Shown here: one piece after another, positions 1 to 9,266 of the stretch
How the letters are laid out: each line of letters opens with the position of its first letter
Position numbering within the stretch: position 1 is the first letter of the stretch
Assembly (NCBI RefSeq): GCF_001705515.1
Contig: NZ_MDJS01000001.1
Coordinates: 2,294,001-2,358,000, forward strand
From: Mucilaginibacter sp. PPCGB 2223
GTDB lineage: Bacteria; Bacteroidota; Bacteroidia; Sphingobacteriales; Sphingobacteriaceae
DNA length: 64,000 nt
Direction: 5' to 3'
The notes under the pieces: model-generated
What the model saw: only the letters and a program-made list of their open reading frames with translations
Told to the model about the DNA's origin: nothing
The model's database searches: none
Translations under genes and position numbers: made by a program

Positions 1-1061
1 CGCGGCACAAGTTTGAATTCAAAATCATCGACCACCTGGATAAGCCTTTTATCTATCAGATCCTCTGTTACTTCAAAATCGAACGATAATTTGTTCTGAT
101 CACAATAAACCGGTATGCCATGGTCAATATAAGCCATCATCGATGAGCTTTTACCGGTGATAATTGCAGGGGTAGTAACTATACCCAAATCTACAAAATG
201 TGTGAGCCAATACGAAATAAAGTTTTCATCCTGCATTCCAAAGGTTAAAAACTCAAGCCTGGGATATTTTGCAGGCAAACCTTCCCAAAACTCTTTACCA
301 TAACCAATTTTGCCGATCGAACTGATCAGTACTTTCTTTCCCGCTACGTTTTCGAGCCTTGAAAGCAGGCTGTCCATATCCCAGCTGTCATGATAAATGC
401 TTCCAAAAATACAGCCCACAATATAATCTCCCCGGTTCTCGCGCATATGCACAGGCACCCGGTCTTCCATATCTTCAATCCGACTGTCGGCACGCGCAAT
501 GTTGCTGAACAGTGGCAATATCTCAGCTTTAAAGCCGGCTCTTTCGAGCATTTTTTTATACAGCGGTATACTCGTGTGGATGATCAGTGGCTTTAGCTGT
601 TTTAAAAACAAACGGATAAAAAACTTTTGCACCCGGCCCAGCAATTTCATTTTTAAGCTGGCCTGCCGCTCCTCGGCAACCCAGAGCTCGTGGAACATTA
701 CATGTATCTTAAACCCTTTAAACAACTGCTTAAAAATCGGTATCGCTTCGCGTACTATACCATGTTTATTGAGCGCATAACTCACAAACTGTATGCTTAC
801 CCAATCAATATTTTGATGAGCATCCATAACGGTTTTAAGCTCGGCTTCTCGTTTTGCAAACGGCCAGCTCGCCGGGAAACGGTACACCGGTATATCGTGC
901 TGTATGGATGTAAATTGCTGTTCGGTTGTGTTCCGGTCGCTAAAACCTACCAGTATGCACTCCATCCCCCTGCCCGCGCATTCAATAGCCAGCCTGGTTG
1001 TTTGGTCGCCAACACCGTCCTTACCTTCCGCTAACGAATTACAGATAAAAATAATTTTCAT
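1..1061 (-). CDS. Glycosyltransferase, GT4-like (3' end cut by window edge)
   Basis: The reading frame is open from an ATG at 1061 to the left edge, giving about 353 residues without a stop. It starts MKIIFICNSLAEGKDGVGD, a beta-strand followed by a Gly-rich loop typical of the N-terminal Rossmann domain of GT-B glycosyltransferases; the C-terminal nucleotide-sugar domain is incomplete. Its ATG overlaps the stop of the preceding gene in an ATGA arrangement, so the two are translationally coupled. The operon therefore continues beyond the window. Acceptor and donor sugars cannot be told from the sequence. Confidence 0.8.
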   Translation of the reverse strand, partial: MKIIFICNSLAEGKDGVGDQTTRLAIECAGRGMECILVGFSDRNTTEQQFTSIQHDIPVYRFPASWPFAKREAELKTVMDAHQNIDWVSIQFVSYALNKHGIVREAIPIFKQLFKGFKIHVMFHELWVAEERQASLKMKLLGRVQKFFIRLFLKQLKPLIIHTSIPLYKKMLERAGFKAEILPLFSNIARADSRIEDMEDRVPVHMRENRGDYIVGCIFGSIYHDSWDMDSLLSRLENVAGKKVLISSIGKIGYGKEFWEGLPAKYPRLEFLTFGMQDENFISYWLTHFVDLGIVTTPAIITGKSSSMMAYIDHGIPVYCDQNKLSFDFEVTEDLIDKRLIQVVDDFEFKLVP

Positions 1062-2194
1062 TGGCTTAGCAGTTCTTCAAACAGTTTAACATGTTCTTCA
1101 ACCCGTATATCCAGCCTGAAGTTTTCCAGTTGTTTTTTTGCTTCTTGTTTTTGATGCTTTTGCAATTCCTCATCGCTCCATAAGGTCCGCATCGCTTCGG
1201 CAAGGGCATCGGCGTCGCCATTCATAAATGTCAGGCCGCCCTTGCCAACGCACTCGGCCATCCCGGTATTGCGGGATACGATGATATTCCTCCCGGCCGA
1301 CATCAGTTCCAATGCCACGCCGCCCATCGGCTCCTCCCACTCCGAAGGTACAACGGCGATTTTGCAGGCATGTATCAGATCGGTCAGCTCCTGCCCGGTT
1401 TTACGGCCAGCCATGGTTATATTGTTCTGTAAGCCATTAGCTGCGATCAGATCTTCAATCTTACCCCGCCAGTTACCATCGCCTATCACCAGTAAATTGA
1501 GATCGGCATTAAAGGTTCTGACCAGCTTGGCAAAGGCATTCACCAGGGTAAATACGCCTTTCTCGCTCACTAATCTGCCCACAAAAACAAAATCGTATTT
1601 GATTTCGATCTCGGCAGACGGCTTCTCAAACTTCTCGATCGGGTACGGGCTGTAGATACGTTGTTTTTTATAAAGCTCCGGCATGCGGTTCAGCACCCAA
1701 TCGGTACAGGCTACATTGCGGGTAACAAAATTTTTCGCAAAAAACAATTTGGTGAATACCACTATCGCACCTTTAAAAGCTCGTGCAAAGCCATATTTTT
1801 TATAATGATAAGCTATCGACGGCCAGGGTTTCATAGGTGCGGCTTCGCCCTCAACCCATCCCAAACCATCAATGCAACTGATCTGGTATCCCTGGTGTAT
1901 CCAAACAAAAGGTTTACGGTAGATAACCGGCCATGGTTGCAAACCTAAGCCTACCCCGTTATAAACAATGATATCGGCCCACTTTACCAGCTCCTTTTGT
2001 GTTTTACGATCGGGATTGCGGTGTATACTGCATTCGAAATTGTCGGGCTCCGCGGCCTGCGATTCAGTTACTACTTTACACTCATGCCCCTGTTTGATCA
2101 GCCCTTCAGCCAGCGAGCGCGACTCACTTTCTATCCCGCCTACAGAAGGATAGAAGAGGTATGAGTAAAGCAATATTTTTAACTTACTTTGCAT
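1058..2194 (-). CDS. Glycosyltransferase family 4
   Basis: A 378-residue GT-B glycosyltransferase, probably cytoplasmic, adding a sugar to the growing lipid-linked polysaccharide. The N-terminus (KILLYSYLFYPSVGGIE) has the Gly-Gly loop of GT4 enzymes. The C-terminal half has FVGRLVSEKGVFTLV and then the donor-binding E-x7-E type segment around PSEWEEPMGGVALELMSAG. I chose the ATG at 2194 rather than the longer frame to 2254: the protein then begins right before the conserved first strand and overlaps the upstream acyltransferase by only 11 bases. The donor sugar is unknown. Confidence 0.88.
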   Translation of the reverse strand: MQSKLKILLYSYLFYPSVGGIESESRSLAEGLIKQGHECKVVTESQAAEPDNFECSIHRNPDRKTQKELVKWADIIVYNGVGLGLQPWPVIYRKPFVWIHQGYQISCIDGLGWVEGEAAPMKPWPSIAYHYKKYGFARAFKGAIVVFTKLFFAKNFVTRNVACTDWVLNRMPELYKKQRIYSPYPIEKFEKPSAEIEIKYDFVFVGRLVSEKGVFTLVNAFAKLVRTFNADLNLLVIGDGNWRGKIEDLIAANGLQNNITMAGRKTGQELTDLIHACKIAVVPSEWEEPMGGVALELMSAGRNIIVSRNTGMAECVGKGGLTFMNGDADALAEAMRTLWSDEELQKHQKQEAKKQLENFRLDIRVEEHVKLFEELLSQ

Positions 2195-3263
2195 TGGCTG
2201 ACAGTCGGGTAAAGCTGTTAAATAATTTTTCGAAGAATGTTTTAAAATGACCACGCTGCTTTTCGCTTACTACCGCGAGCACATTTACCAGTAAAATAAC
2301 ACCTATTAAAATGCCGCCCGTTTGCAGGTAGCTCGATTTATCGTACACGGCAACTGCCGATATAAATATCAGTATCGGCGCGTGATACAGGTAAAGCGAA
2401 AAGGTAACCGATGACAAATGCTTGACAGCTTTCTCTAAAAAACCGGGCAATCTGAAACCATCGGCCAGGTAGCTTACGCTGAACAGGTTTATAGCCACCA
2501 AGGCTCCATATACCCAATCGAATACAAACCGCGATGAAAAATAAAATGGCGGCTTACCAAAAACCAACCTGTCTGCAAACACCGAAAAATCCCAAAAACA
2601 AGTCAGAACAACTACCGCGGTCAGGGTAAGTGTAAATATTGTGGCGGCCATTCCTTTACTTAGCGTATATTTACTTGAGGCCCTGTATGCCAGGCAGCCG
2701 AATACCCAAACCGGTAAAAGCAGCAATATCTTTATACCGATCAGGAAGCATATTAGAGCGGCAGCGATATATCTCTTAGCTCCTTGCAGGTAGATGTAAA
2801 CCGCAAAAAGCATATAATACCAAAACTCGTACGAAATTGACCAGAATGGCCCGTTTGACGAGGGTTTAGTACTCAGCTTCCATATCTGGCTCAAAAAAGT
2901 CGCATTCAGCAGGTATCGTAATAGCTGGTTCCCAGGCGCTACCTGGCCGGCATAAGCCGCGGCGTTGAAATGCTTACCCAAAGTATCGAGGATGAACGTC
3001 AGCAACAAAGCCGGCAGCACCACCGAATAAAGCCGTGATGTCCTGTCGACCAGGTATTTGGTGGCTCCTTTATTCTTCTTATCAACTGTAAAAGCGATCA
3101 GGTATCCCGACAGCACAAAGAATACCATTACCAGTTTATGCCCGTATTCTTCCCTGAAATAGAGGTTATTCGAAAAAAATGATAAGTTGGCATGCACCAG
3201 CAGCACGCCAAATGCCGCAACAACGCGAAGAAGATCCAGGTATAACGAGGTCGATTTATTCAT
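2184..3263 (-). CDS. Acyltransferase 3 family membrane protein (OafA/YrhL-like)
   Basis: A 359-residue, strongly hydrophobic protein with about ten predicted membrane segments. The opening pattern, Tyr-Leu-Asp-Leu-Leu-Arg followed by LLVHANLSFF, is the family's signature, with the conserved His and Arg near the first helix; FFVLSGYLIAF marks the second. Family members transfer O-acetyl or other short acyl groups to sugars from the cytoplasmic or membrane face, so this gene probably O-acylates the polysaccharide made here. The start at 3263 leaves 37 bases after the upstream stop; the alternative start at 3326 would overlap the neighbour by 26 bases and add a polar leader. Confidence 0.85.
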   Translation of the reverse strand: MNKSTSLYLDLLRVVAAFGVLLVHANLSFFSNNLYFREEYGHKLVMVFFVLSGYLIAFTVDKKNKGATKYLVDRTSRLYSVVLPALLLTFILDTLGKHFNAAAYAGQVAPGNQLLRYLLNATFLSQIWKLSTKPSSNGPFWSISYEFWYYMLFAVYIYLQGAKRYIAAALICFLIGIKILLLLPVWVFGCLAYRASSKYTLSKGMAATIFTLTLTAVVVLTCFWDFSVFADRLVFGKPPFYFSSRFVFDWVYGALVAINLFSVSYLADGFRLPGFLEKAVKHLSSVTFSLYLYHAPILIFISAVAVYDKSSYLQTGGILIGVILLVNVLAVVSEKQRGHFKTFFEKLFNSFTRLSANAK

Positions 3264-3300
3264 GTTGTTAGTATAAGATTTCTGTTCATACCTGTCGGTC

Positions 3301-4395
3301 TCATTTTTTAACCTCTGCCAAAACAAATCCGGCCACCTGGTCCGAAACCTTGTCCCAGGTTAAATTTTTCATATACTGTTTTGCATTGGCTCCAATAGCA
3401 TTCAGCAAGTCACTGTCGTGGTAACACTTACTGATAAGCCTTGCGAATTCTTTAAAATCACCCGCTTCAAAAAGCAAACCTGTATTACCATTGTCAACCA
3501 CATCCTTTTGCCCGCAGCAATTGGTAGTTATACAGCATTTGCCTGCTCCCATAGCCTGTAATAAGCTTAAGGGCTGCCCCTCAAAGTAGCTTGGCAACAC
3601 AAACAGCGATGCCGATGCCAGGTATTTAGCCTCATCTTCGGGCGCAAACCGGCTTATCGATTTTACATTAGCCCGTAATTGTTCGGGCCAGGCGTTCATT
3701 ACGTCATGCTCCTCGGCGCCGGTTCCAATAAGCAAATAGTTGATATTTAATCCCTGTTCGCATAGCAGTTCGGCTGCCTGCACCAGGGTTCTGATCCCTT
3801 TGCGCAGCTGCCAGGTGGCGTTAAACAATATCGTAAACTGATCACTTACCGGCACCGTCACATCACTCACTGCATTGATACCGTTCTTAAACACCATGAT
3901 ATCAGCATCTTTCCGGCCGTAATGCTTTTTTACGTATTCTTTATCGTCGGTATTGCTGAGCAATAATCCTGTCGCATTTCGCAACCCTCTTTCGCCGCCG
4001 CGCAGGCGCCATAAAGGGTATAATATCTTCGTTTTCAAACTTATCTTATCCGCCAGGGGCGAAGGCACCGAACCATCAACCTGGGCCTCAAAGTAGCGCC
4101 GTTCTATGCCATGGCTTTCAATAAAGCAAGGTATCCCCCGGTTGACAAAATGCCCCGAAGCCGGCTCGTGAACAACAAAAGCCTTTGGTTTTATTTTAAG
4201 CTTTTTATAGTACTGGTACGCTTTACGCGGAATTAAAGCCGGGTGTTTTACAGGCCCAATCTCTTTCGGACCAATATGGACAAAAGTATACCCGGCCCGT
4301 TCAAAAGCCTGCTGCCAGTGATACTCTATCCTGCCCATCCCGCTTTGCGATGAAACATTCACTTCCGAAACATGTACTATAATGTTGTCTTTCAT
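3301..4395 (-). CDS. Glycosyltransferase family 4
   Basis: A 364-residue GT-B fold enzyme. It opens with KDNIIVHVSEVNVSSQSGMG, the usual first strand and Gly loop. The donor domain has FNATWQLRKGIRTLVQAAE and, near the C-terminus, PSYFEGQPLSLLQAMGAGK, the Glu-containing motif that contacts the nucleotide sugar. It lies nine bases downstream of a GT2 gene and upstream of the acyltransferase, as one of a run of glycosyltransferase genes that presumably build one repeat unit. Specificity is not predictable from sequence. Confidence 0.88.
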   Translation of the reverse strand: MKDNIIVHVSEVNVSSQSGMGRIEYHWQQAFERAGYTFVHIGPKEIGPVKHPALIPRKAYQYYKKLKIKPKAFVVHEPASGHFVNRGIPCFIESHGIERRYFEAQVDGSVPSPLADKISLKTKILYPLWRLRGGERGLRNATGLLLSNTDDKEYVKKHYGRKDADIMVFKNGINAVSDVTVPVSDQFTILFNATWQLRKGIRTLVQAAELLCEQGLNINYLLIGTGAEEHDVMNAWPEQLRANVKSISRFAPEDEAKYLASASLFVLPSYFEGQPLSLLQAMGAGKCCITTNCCGQKDVVDNGNTGLLFEAGDFKEFARLISKCYHDSDLLNAIGANAKQYMKNLTWDKVSDQVAGFVLAEVKK

Positions 4396-4403
4396 TATCC
4401 TGT

Positions 4404-5258
4404 TTATTGCTGTTCTGCAGGTATAGTGTATTGCTTAAATAAAAAGTATATGGCAAAATAAAAGTGCAGCCAGATATAAACGAGCCTGCTGCCGAACCCT
4501 CTGAATTTATACCGCCGGGAGTCTTTACCGAGCGCCCGTACCGCGTTATAAACCATATGCAAAAAATACCGGGTGCCCAGCTTTTTCGACATTTCCGGAT
4601 GCTTGTTTAAAAAATACAAAAGCGACCTGAACCGTTTCATGGTGATCTCGTACACCTTTTTCTGCATACGCCAAGGGTGTACCACAAAGGCATTCTTTAC
4701 AAAAAGCACCTCGATCTGCTTTTTCTTTAACCGGTAATCCAGGTCAACGTCTTCCATAGCAGCGTACGGAAAATCTTCGTCGAAACCCTTCAATTCATTC
4801 AAAAACAGATTAGCATCCATCAAAAAATTGCAGGCCCACAAAAACCCGCCGGTTTCGTTCACCGGCGATTCTTCGATAAAACTTTCCTGCGGCCTGTCGA
4901 CCGTTATGCAACCCTCAAATACTAAAACATCCGGGTTGGCAGCTCTTGCTGCAGCGTATTCTTTCAGGATATGCACATCAGGCAGGCAATCGTCATCAAT
5001 AAAAAGCAGCCATTTCCCTCTGGCCATTTTAGCGCCGTTATTGCGGTTGGCAGCCGGGCCGCTCTTCGGTCCTTCAACCCATCTTGCCCAGGGGTATTGC
5101 TGTTCGATGAGGCTCCTGGCCTGGTTATCTTTACTGTCATCGGTAACGATCAGTTCATACTCAAACCCAGCCGACTGCTTCTCCGGCGAAAGCAGATCGA
5201 GGCAATTGACCAGCAGGTCATTCCGGTTACAGGTTGGGACGATGATCGATACCAGCAT
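4404..5258 (-). CDS. Glycosyltransferase family 2
   Basis: A 284-residue GT-A fold enzyme with inverting chemistry expected for the family. It begins MLVSIIVPTCNRNDLLVNCL, followed by the acidic ELIVTDDSKDN segment and the metal-binding LLFIDDDCLPD. A second acidic cluster, AAMEDVDLDYRLKKK, is the ED motif that usually carries the catalytic base. The C-terminus has one hydrophobic stretch (LHFYFAIYFLFKQY) that may anchor it to the membrane. ATG at 5258 is chosen because it opens directly onto the first beta-strand and sits four bases after the upstream stop; the frame could start at a TTG at 5270. Confidence 0.88.
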   Translation of the reverse strand: MLVSIIVPTCNRNDLLVNCLDLLSPEKQSAGFEYELIVTDDSKDNQARSLIEQQYPWARWVEGPKSGPAANRNNGAKMARGKWLLFIDDDCLPDVHILKEYAAARAANPDVLVFEGCITVDRPQESFIEESPVNETGGFLWACNFLMDANLFLNELKGFDEDFPYAAMEDVDLDYRLKKKQIEVLFVKNAFVVHPWRMQKKVYEITMKRFRSLLYFLNKHPEMSKKLGTRYFLHMVYNAVRALGKDSRRYKFRGFGSRLVYIWLHFYFAIYFLFKQYTIPAEQQ

Positions 5259-5262
5259 ATTT

Positions 5263-6369
5263 TTAAACAATGAGTTTTTTAATCATGTCGATGTATCCCT
5301 GCTTCAATTTATCCCACGAGTACAAATTGTAACTGGCCTCAATACGGTCTTGCTGGCTGTACTGTTGCTTATACGATAACAGGGCCGATGCCAAGGCGCC
5401 GTCTGCTTCCATGTTTACATATTCGCCATATTTACCCAGCACTTCACGTGCATTCACATAATCGTTAACAAAGCATGGCAGGCCATAACTCTGCGCTTCA
5501 ATAATCACCCGGCCAAAACCTTCCACCAGCGAACCCAGCACAAAATAGTCCGACGCGGCGTAATATTTCTTTACCGCATCAGGCGGTACATTGGCAATCA
5601 AATGGCGGCCTTTTAATTTATCTGCAGCTATATCTTTTATTTCCTGGGTTTGCTGCTCATACTGGCCCAGTATCACCAGGAAATAATCGTCGGGTAGTTT
5701 AGCCACTTCGTTCACCACATAGTCCATCCGTTTGTGGTGTTTATTGATAGCGCCTACCGAAAGGATGATCTTTTTTTCCGGGTCGAGCCCAAGCGCTTTT
5801 CTGATATCCTGTTTTTTACTGATGGCTTCCAGGTGTTCGTCCAGGCCGATAGCGAAGCCATAAGGCAACAGCGTTTGCTTTTCGGGTGGTGTTCCGCCTT
5901 TAATACCTTCCTGCTCGTAAATAGCCAGCAACTGCTGAACGTGATCTTCTGTTTTATACGGCGGCCCGTTGGGCGACCCGTTCGAAAACAGCAATTTGTA
6001 TTTAAATTTCAGAAATCTGCGTAAATGGAACAGGAATGTGCCCAGTACAAAATCGCTGTAATAGATCACGGCAGGCCTGTATTTTATCAAAGCAGGCAGC
6101 ATTCCAATGAGAAAGGTAAACTGCTCCACCCAATATTTTTCGTGGCCCGTTGCCTTGGCCAATCTTGCGGCAGCAGCGCTATTGCGTTCAACGCAGGGTA
6201 TGGTCAATTCTCTGTCTGCCGACGGGCCGGCGCCTTTCAATAAATACAGATCAAAATCAGGCGATGATCTGAGCTCATTAAAACACTCGATGGTAAAAGT
6301 TTCGTACCCGCGGTTAATGTGACCGACACCGGTACAAATAATAAAAACGTTTGGTTTACTTTTACTCAT
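5263..6369 (-). CDS. Glycosyltransferase family 4
   Basis: A 368-residue GT-B enzyme. The N-terminal strand is VFIICTGVGHINRGYETFT, and the donor domain contains ILSVGAINKHHKRMDYVV and the Glu motif FVLGSLVEGFGRVIIEAQ. The opening pattern (GVGHINRGYETF) is seen in a GT4 subgroup of capsule and O-antigen loci; I do not know its sugar. It is followed by the GT2 gene after four bases and is preceded by a GT8-like gene, as part of the same operon. Confidence 0.87.
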   Translation of the reverse strand: MSKSKPNVFIICTGVGHINRGYETFTIECFNELRSSPDFDLYLLKGAGPSADRELTIPCVERNSAAAARLAKATGHEKYWVEQFTFLIGMLPALIKYRPAVIYYSDFVLGTFLFHLRRFLKFKYKLLFSNGSPNGPPYKTEDHVQQLLAIYEQEGIKGGTPPEKQTLLPYGFAIGLDEHLEAISKKQDIRKALGLDPEKKIILSVGAINKHHKRMDYVVNEVAKLPDDYFLVILGQYEQQTQEIKDIAADKLKGRHLIANVPPDAVKKYYAASDYFVLGSLVEGFGRVIIEAQSYGLPCFVNDYVNAREVLGKYGEYVNMEADGALASALLSYKQQYSQQDRIEASYNLYSWDKLKQGYIDMIKKLIV

Positions 6370-6395
6370 CTGGTCAGTTCCTGCTTGCTTATTTT

Positions 6396-7259
6396 TTAAG
6401 ATCGTTTGATCATCCGTTTCAACTTCGAAAGGCTGCGGCGTATGCTGTGTACACTTGTTTTATTCTTTTCTTTTAGCTGGGCTTCCAATACCTGTTGTTC
6501 TTGTGTGGTCAACAAATCCATAAACAACCGGTCTATAGGCCGTGCGATATCAAAATTACACCCGGCCCAGTGGATGATGTAAGGTTTTTTATCTTCATCC
6601 TTCCAGAAGCGTTCAAAATTATCGTCGGTATAGTTCCCTGCCCAGGTCGATTCCATCCTGAAAGGCGGCAAGGTCAGGTTATTAACCTCTATACCCGAGA
6701 GGAAGATCAGCAAATTCAGCGCTACCTGGTCGTACGTCCTCGCGTTCAGGCAGATCTCTTTTATTTCAGGCTTACTCTCAATAATGGCCTTCAAACCTTC
6801 AAAATCAAACAGCTGCACATCGCAGGCATATTGGCCTGCATTAAAAACATTTTTTTCCCAAAGGGTGCTTTTCTCTTTAAACAGCTCTAAAGTGTAAGCA
6901 ACATAAGTATGTTCGGGGTGAAGCCAGTGCCCGCACGATGTCACAAATCCGTTGGCATTGAGCAGCGCTTTTTCGGGATCGCGCACAAACACTACGTCCG
7001 AATCTACATACTGATAATTGGTCGTGAGCAAACATTGGTACTTGCGCATCATTTTATGCGATCCGGCAGCATCGAGATAGGCGATCACTTCGGGCATTTC
7101 CCACCAGATGCAGTTTTCGGGCAGATCGAACTTGTTATTGTCGTAAGGTATTACCCACACCGGCAAATTACAACCGGTAGCCCGTAACGACCGTACCATG
7201 GCCAGGAAACGTACCTCGCTGTTCTTATTCGCTAACGAAACAATTTTCTCAAGTTTCAT
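6396..7259 (-). CDS. GT8-like nucleotide-diphospho-sugar transferase
   Basis: A 287-residue protein of GT-A type. The motif YQYVDSDVVFVRDPE, around residues 100-115, is a classic DxD metal/nucleotide-sugar site set in a strand, as in glycosyltransferase family 8 and related transferases. KPYIIHWAGC near the C-terminus resembles the His-containing closing motif of this group. No signal peptide or membrane segment is visible, so it is probably cytoplasmic. Two other DxD proteins of the same general type lie nearby (8388-9266 and 12613-13662). The family is less well studied in bacterial polysaccharide loci than GT2 or GT4, and the sugar is unknown. Confidence 0.7.
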   Translation of the reverse strand: MKLEKIVSLANKNSEVRFLAMVRSLRATGCNLPVWVIPYDNNKFDLPENCIWWEMPEVIAYLDAAGSHKMMRKYQCLLTTNYQYVDSDVVFVRDPEKALLNANGFVTSCGHWLHPEHTYVAYTLELFKEKSTLWEKNVFNAGQYACDVQLFDFEGLKAIIESKPEIKEICLNARTYDQVALNLLIFLSGIEVNNLTLPPFRMESTWAGNYTDDNFERFWKDEDKKPYIIHWAGCNFDIARPIDRLFMDLLTTQEQQVLEAQLKEKNKTSVHSIRRSLSKLKRMIKRS

Positions 7260-7281
7260 ATCATTACTCTCACGTCAGCAC

Positions 7282-7398
7282 TTAGCTGCTGCTTTTTATT
7301 TTAGTGAACCGCTCTTTTAAACCTAAAAACCGCTTTTCGAAAAACTCGTACGACGAGTATACCACCGCTGATAAGATAAAAACACAAACCAGCAATCC
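7282..7398 (-). other. C-terminal coding remnant of the acyltransferase beyond the TAG
   Basis: Read in frame with the gene above, this stretch gives a hydrophobic helix (GLLVCVFILSAVVYSSYEFF) and then a basic tail with EKRF and LKERF before a TAA at 7282-7284. That is the usual end of acyltransferase 3 proteins. No start codon or other gene is seen here. It is best explained as the displaced 3' end of the gene interrupted at 7399-7401, either by a real nonsense mutation or by a base-call error. Confidence 0.75.
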
Positions 7399-8385
7399 CT
7401 AATAGGTATACCTGCTATCTCCAAATATGTTGTTAAACCTGAACAAGATCAGTTGCTGCCAGATATAGGTACTGTACGATAGCACGCCGATCCGTTTCAA
7501 AATACGGATATTCAGGAATTTAAATATAGGGTCCGTCGACGGTTTTAAATTGCTCGCCAAAAGTACTGCTATTAAAACAGCTGTGATGAGCGAATTGAAT
7601 ATCGAATGAAAAAGCAGGTCGTTAAAAAAAACAACGATCAGCGGAATACAGACGATGTGCAGCAGCACCTTGTATTTCGTAACAAAGTCCATCGGAAAAA
7701 TGCCTTTGAACATACATATCGCCAGCAGCGAACCGATAATGATCCCATCCGGGCGATAGATCAGCTCTTTGAAAATACTGAATATGGTTACGATGTGATG
7801 CGACATGTGTAAGCTGTTTACGTCGATAGCTTTCACCATCAGTATCAGCACCAGCAACGTGAGCAGGAAATTGATGTAAAGGCGGTAATTCCTTTTCAGG
7901 ATGGATGGAAAAACGATATAAAACTGCTCCTCGACGGATAAGGACCAGAAGTGCCCCGTATAAACCCCGGTATGAAAATACCCCAGGAACAGCAAGCAGC
8001 CCGCAAACTCTATCGGCGCTACCTTTAAGCCAAAGAAGATATGCATAATAAACAGCGTAAACAGATACAGGTAGGCTACGGGCAATATCCGTAAGCCACG
8101 CCTGATGTAAAAGTTGCGTAAGGATATGGTGCCTGTCTTTACCTTTTCTTTTAAAAGCAGCGTGGTAATTAAAAAACCGCTGATCACAAAGAAAATATAA
8201 ACACCGAGCACACCGCCTGCCAATGTCGAGTTAAAGAAACCGACATTAAACTCGGCATTTCCATGAGCTATAAGTACAATAAAAACCGATATCGCACGTA
8301 TCCCGTCAAGCGAAGGGAAATGCGATATCTTCAGATACTCGGGAACGGTAAATTCGTTCGATAATATTTTCTTCCTGATCGACAT
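7399..8385 (-). CDS. Acyltransferase 3 family protein, ended early by an in-frame TAG
   Basis: A 328-residue acyltransferase (OafA/YrhL type). The signature SHFPSLDGIRAISVFIVLIAH contains the conserved Asp-Gly-Ile-Arg and the catalytic-site His; FFVISGFLITTLLLKEK and FYIRRGLRILP follow, with about nine membrane segments. It stops at TAG (7399-7401) after GDSRYTY, inside the last membrane region. The same frame stays open after the TAG for 38 more codons and encodes a typical last helix and basic tail of this family, so the full gene would be 7282-8385 (367 codons, the usual family size). The truncated product may be inactive. Start ATG 8385 lies two bases after the preceding gene. Confidence 0.8.
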   Translation of the reverse strand: MSIRKKILSNEFTVPEYLKISHFPSLDGIRAISVFIVLIAHGNAEFNVGFFNSTLAGGVLGVYIFFVISGFLITTLLLKEKVKTGTISLRNFYIRRGLRILPVAYLYLFTLFIMHIFFGLKVAPIEFAGCLLFLGYFHTGVYTGHFWSLSVEEQFYIVFPSILKRNYRLYINFLLTLLVLILMVKAIDVNSLHMSHHIVTIFSIFKELIYRPDGIIIGSLLAICMFKGIFPMDFVTKYKVLLHIVCIPLIVVFFNDLLFHSIFNSLITAVLIAVLLASNLKPSTDPIFKFLNIRILKRIGVLSYSTYIWQQLILFRFNNIFGDSRYTY

Positions 8386-8387
8386 AA

Positions 8388-9266
8388 CTATTTAGCTTTT
8401 AAATGCCACTCCCAGCCGTTTTGCCACATCTTATGCCTTACCGGACCGGTGTAATGCCGCATCGCAATTTCATCGGGGTGATATTTGGTTGCAAAATCAA
8501 ACTGATCGGCTGTATCGATAATAAATTGCCGCGGATCAAGGACATTGGCGTCCTGTTTCCTGAAAGCATACTCAAACGATGATTGCTCCGAAAAGTAATG
8601 GTATTTGCCTTTCAGGCTTTCCAGGTATTCAAATATATCCGCTTTGTTAAATGATTGATCCATGATCAATAAGCCCGAATTTAACGGGTATATCGATGTT
8701 GTTTTATGCTTAAAATAGTTTGCCGCGTTATTGCCCCACATGGTATCAGGTGCATACCATAAGCCTTTATCTAATAAGCCGCTTTCCAGATACCCAGCGA
8801 AGTTTTTGTAAAACAGTATATCCGAATCGATATAAATGGTTTGCCTGTCGTACGGATGGCTTAAAATGGCATTCAATTTTTTAGCCAGGTGGCATTCTTT
8901 CAGGTAATCGGCAAGTAACTGATTTTCCCTGATGTATTTACCTTCGTCCCAATCCACCACAGCAGCAAACGGAAACTTGTTTTTGAATGCCTGTTTTTGT
9001 TCCTGACTGTACGATTTATCCGAATATATGGTCCATTTTACAGGCGTACCAGCATATACCAAAAACGAAAAAATCGACAATACCTGGTCTTCAAAACCCG
9101 AAGCCCCCGAAAAGCTGATGATCTCGAAATTAACGGTTTCAGGATTTGTCATCGCAGAAATATCGATAGCATTGATACCTTTAGCAAATTCCCGCTTGTT
9201 CCGCTCTGCTTTTCGCTGACACAGTGCCTTGGTAATGCCTCCCTGGTATTTGATCTTCTTCCTCAT
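8388..9266 (-). CDS. GT8-like nucleotide-diphospho-sugar transferase
   Basis: A 292-residue protein with the GT-A type DxD motif RQTIYIDSDILFYKNF near residue 145 and a TSIYPLNSGLLIMDQS segment, which matches the Asn-Ser-Gly acceptor loop of GT8-like enzymes. The C-terminus (MRHYTGPVRHKMWQNGW) holds the His expected to contact the donor diphosphate. The first 40 residues are basic and may be disordered or a membrane-associating tail. Its ATG overlaps the upstream GT4 stop by four bases, giving translational coupling. Probable role is adding one sugar of the repeat unit; sugar unknown. Confidence 0.68.
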   Translation of the reverse strand: MRKKIKYQGGITKALCQRKAERNKREFAKGINAIDISAMTNPETVNFEIISFSGASGFEDQVLSIFSFLVYAGTPVKWTIYSDKSYSQEQKQAFKNKFPFAAVVDWDEGKYIRENQLLADYLKECHLAKKLNAILSHPYDRQTIYIDSDILFYKNFAGYLESGLLDKGLWYAPDTMWGNNAANYFKHKTTSIYPLNSGLLIMDQSFNKADIFEYLESLKGKYHYFSEQSSFEYAFRKQDANVLDPRQFIIDTADQFDFATKYHPDEIAMRHYTGPVRHKMWQNGWEWHLKAK

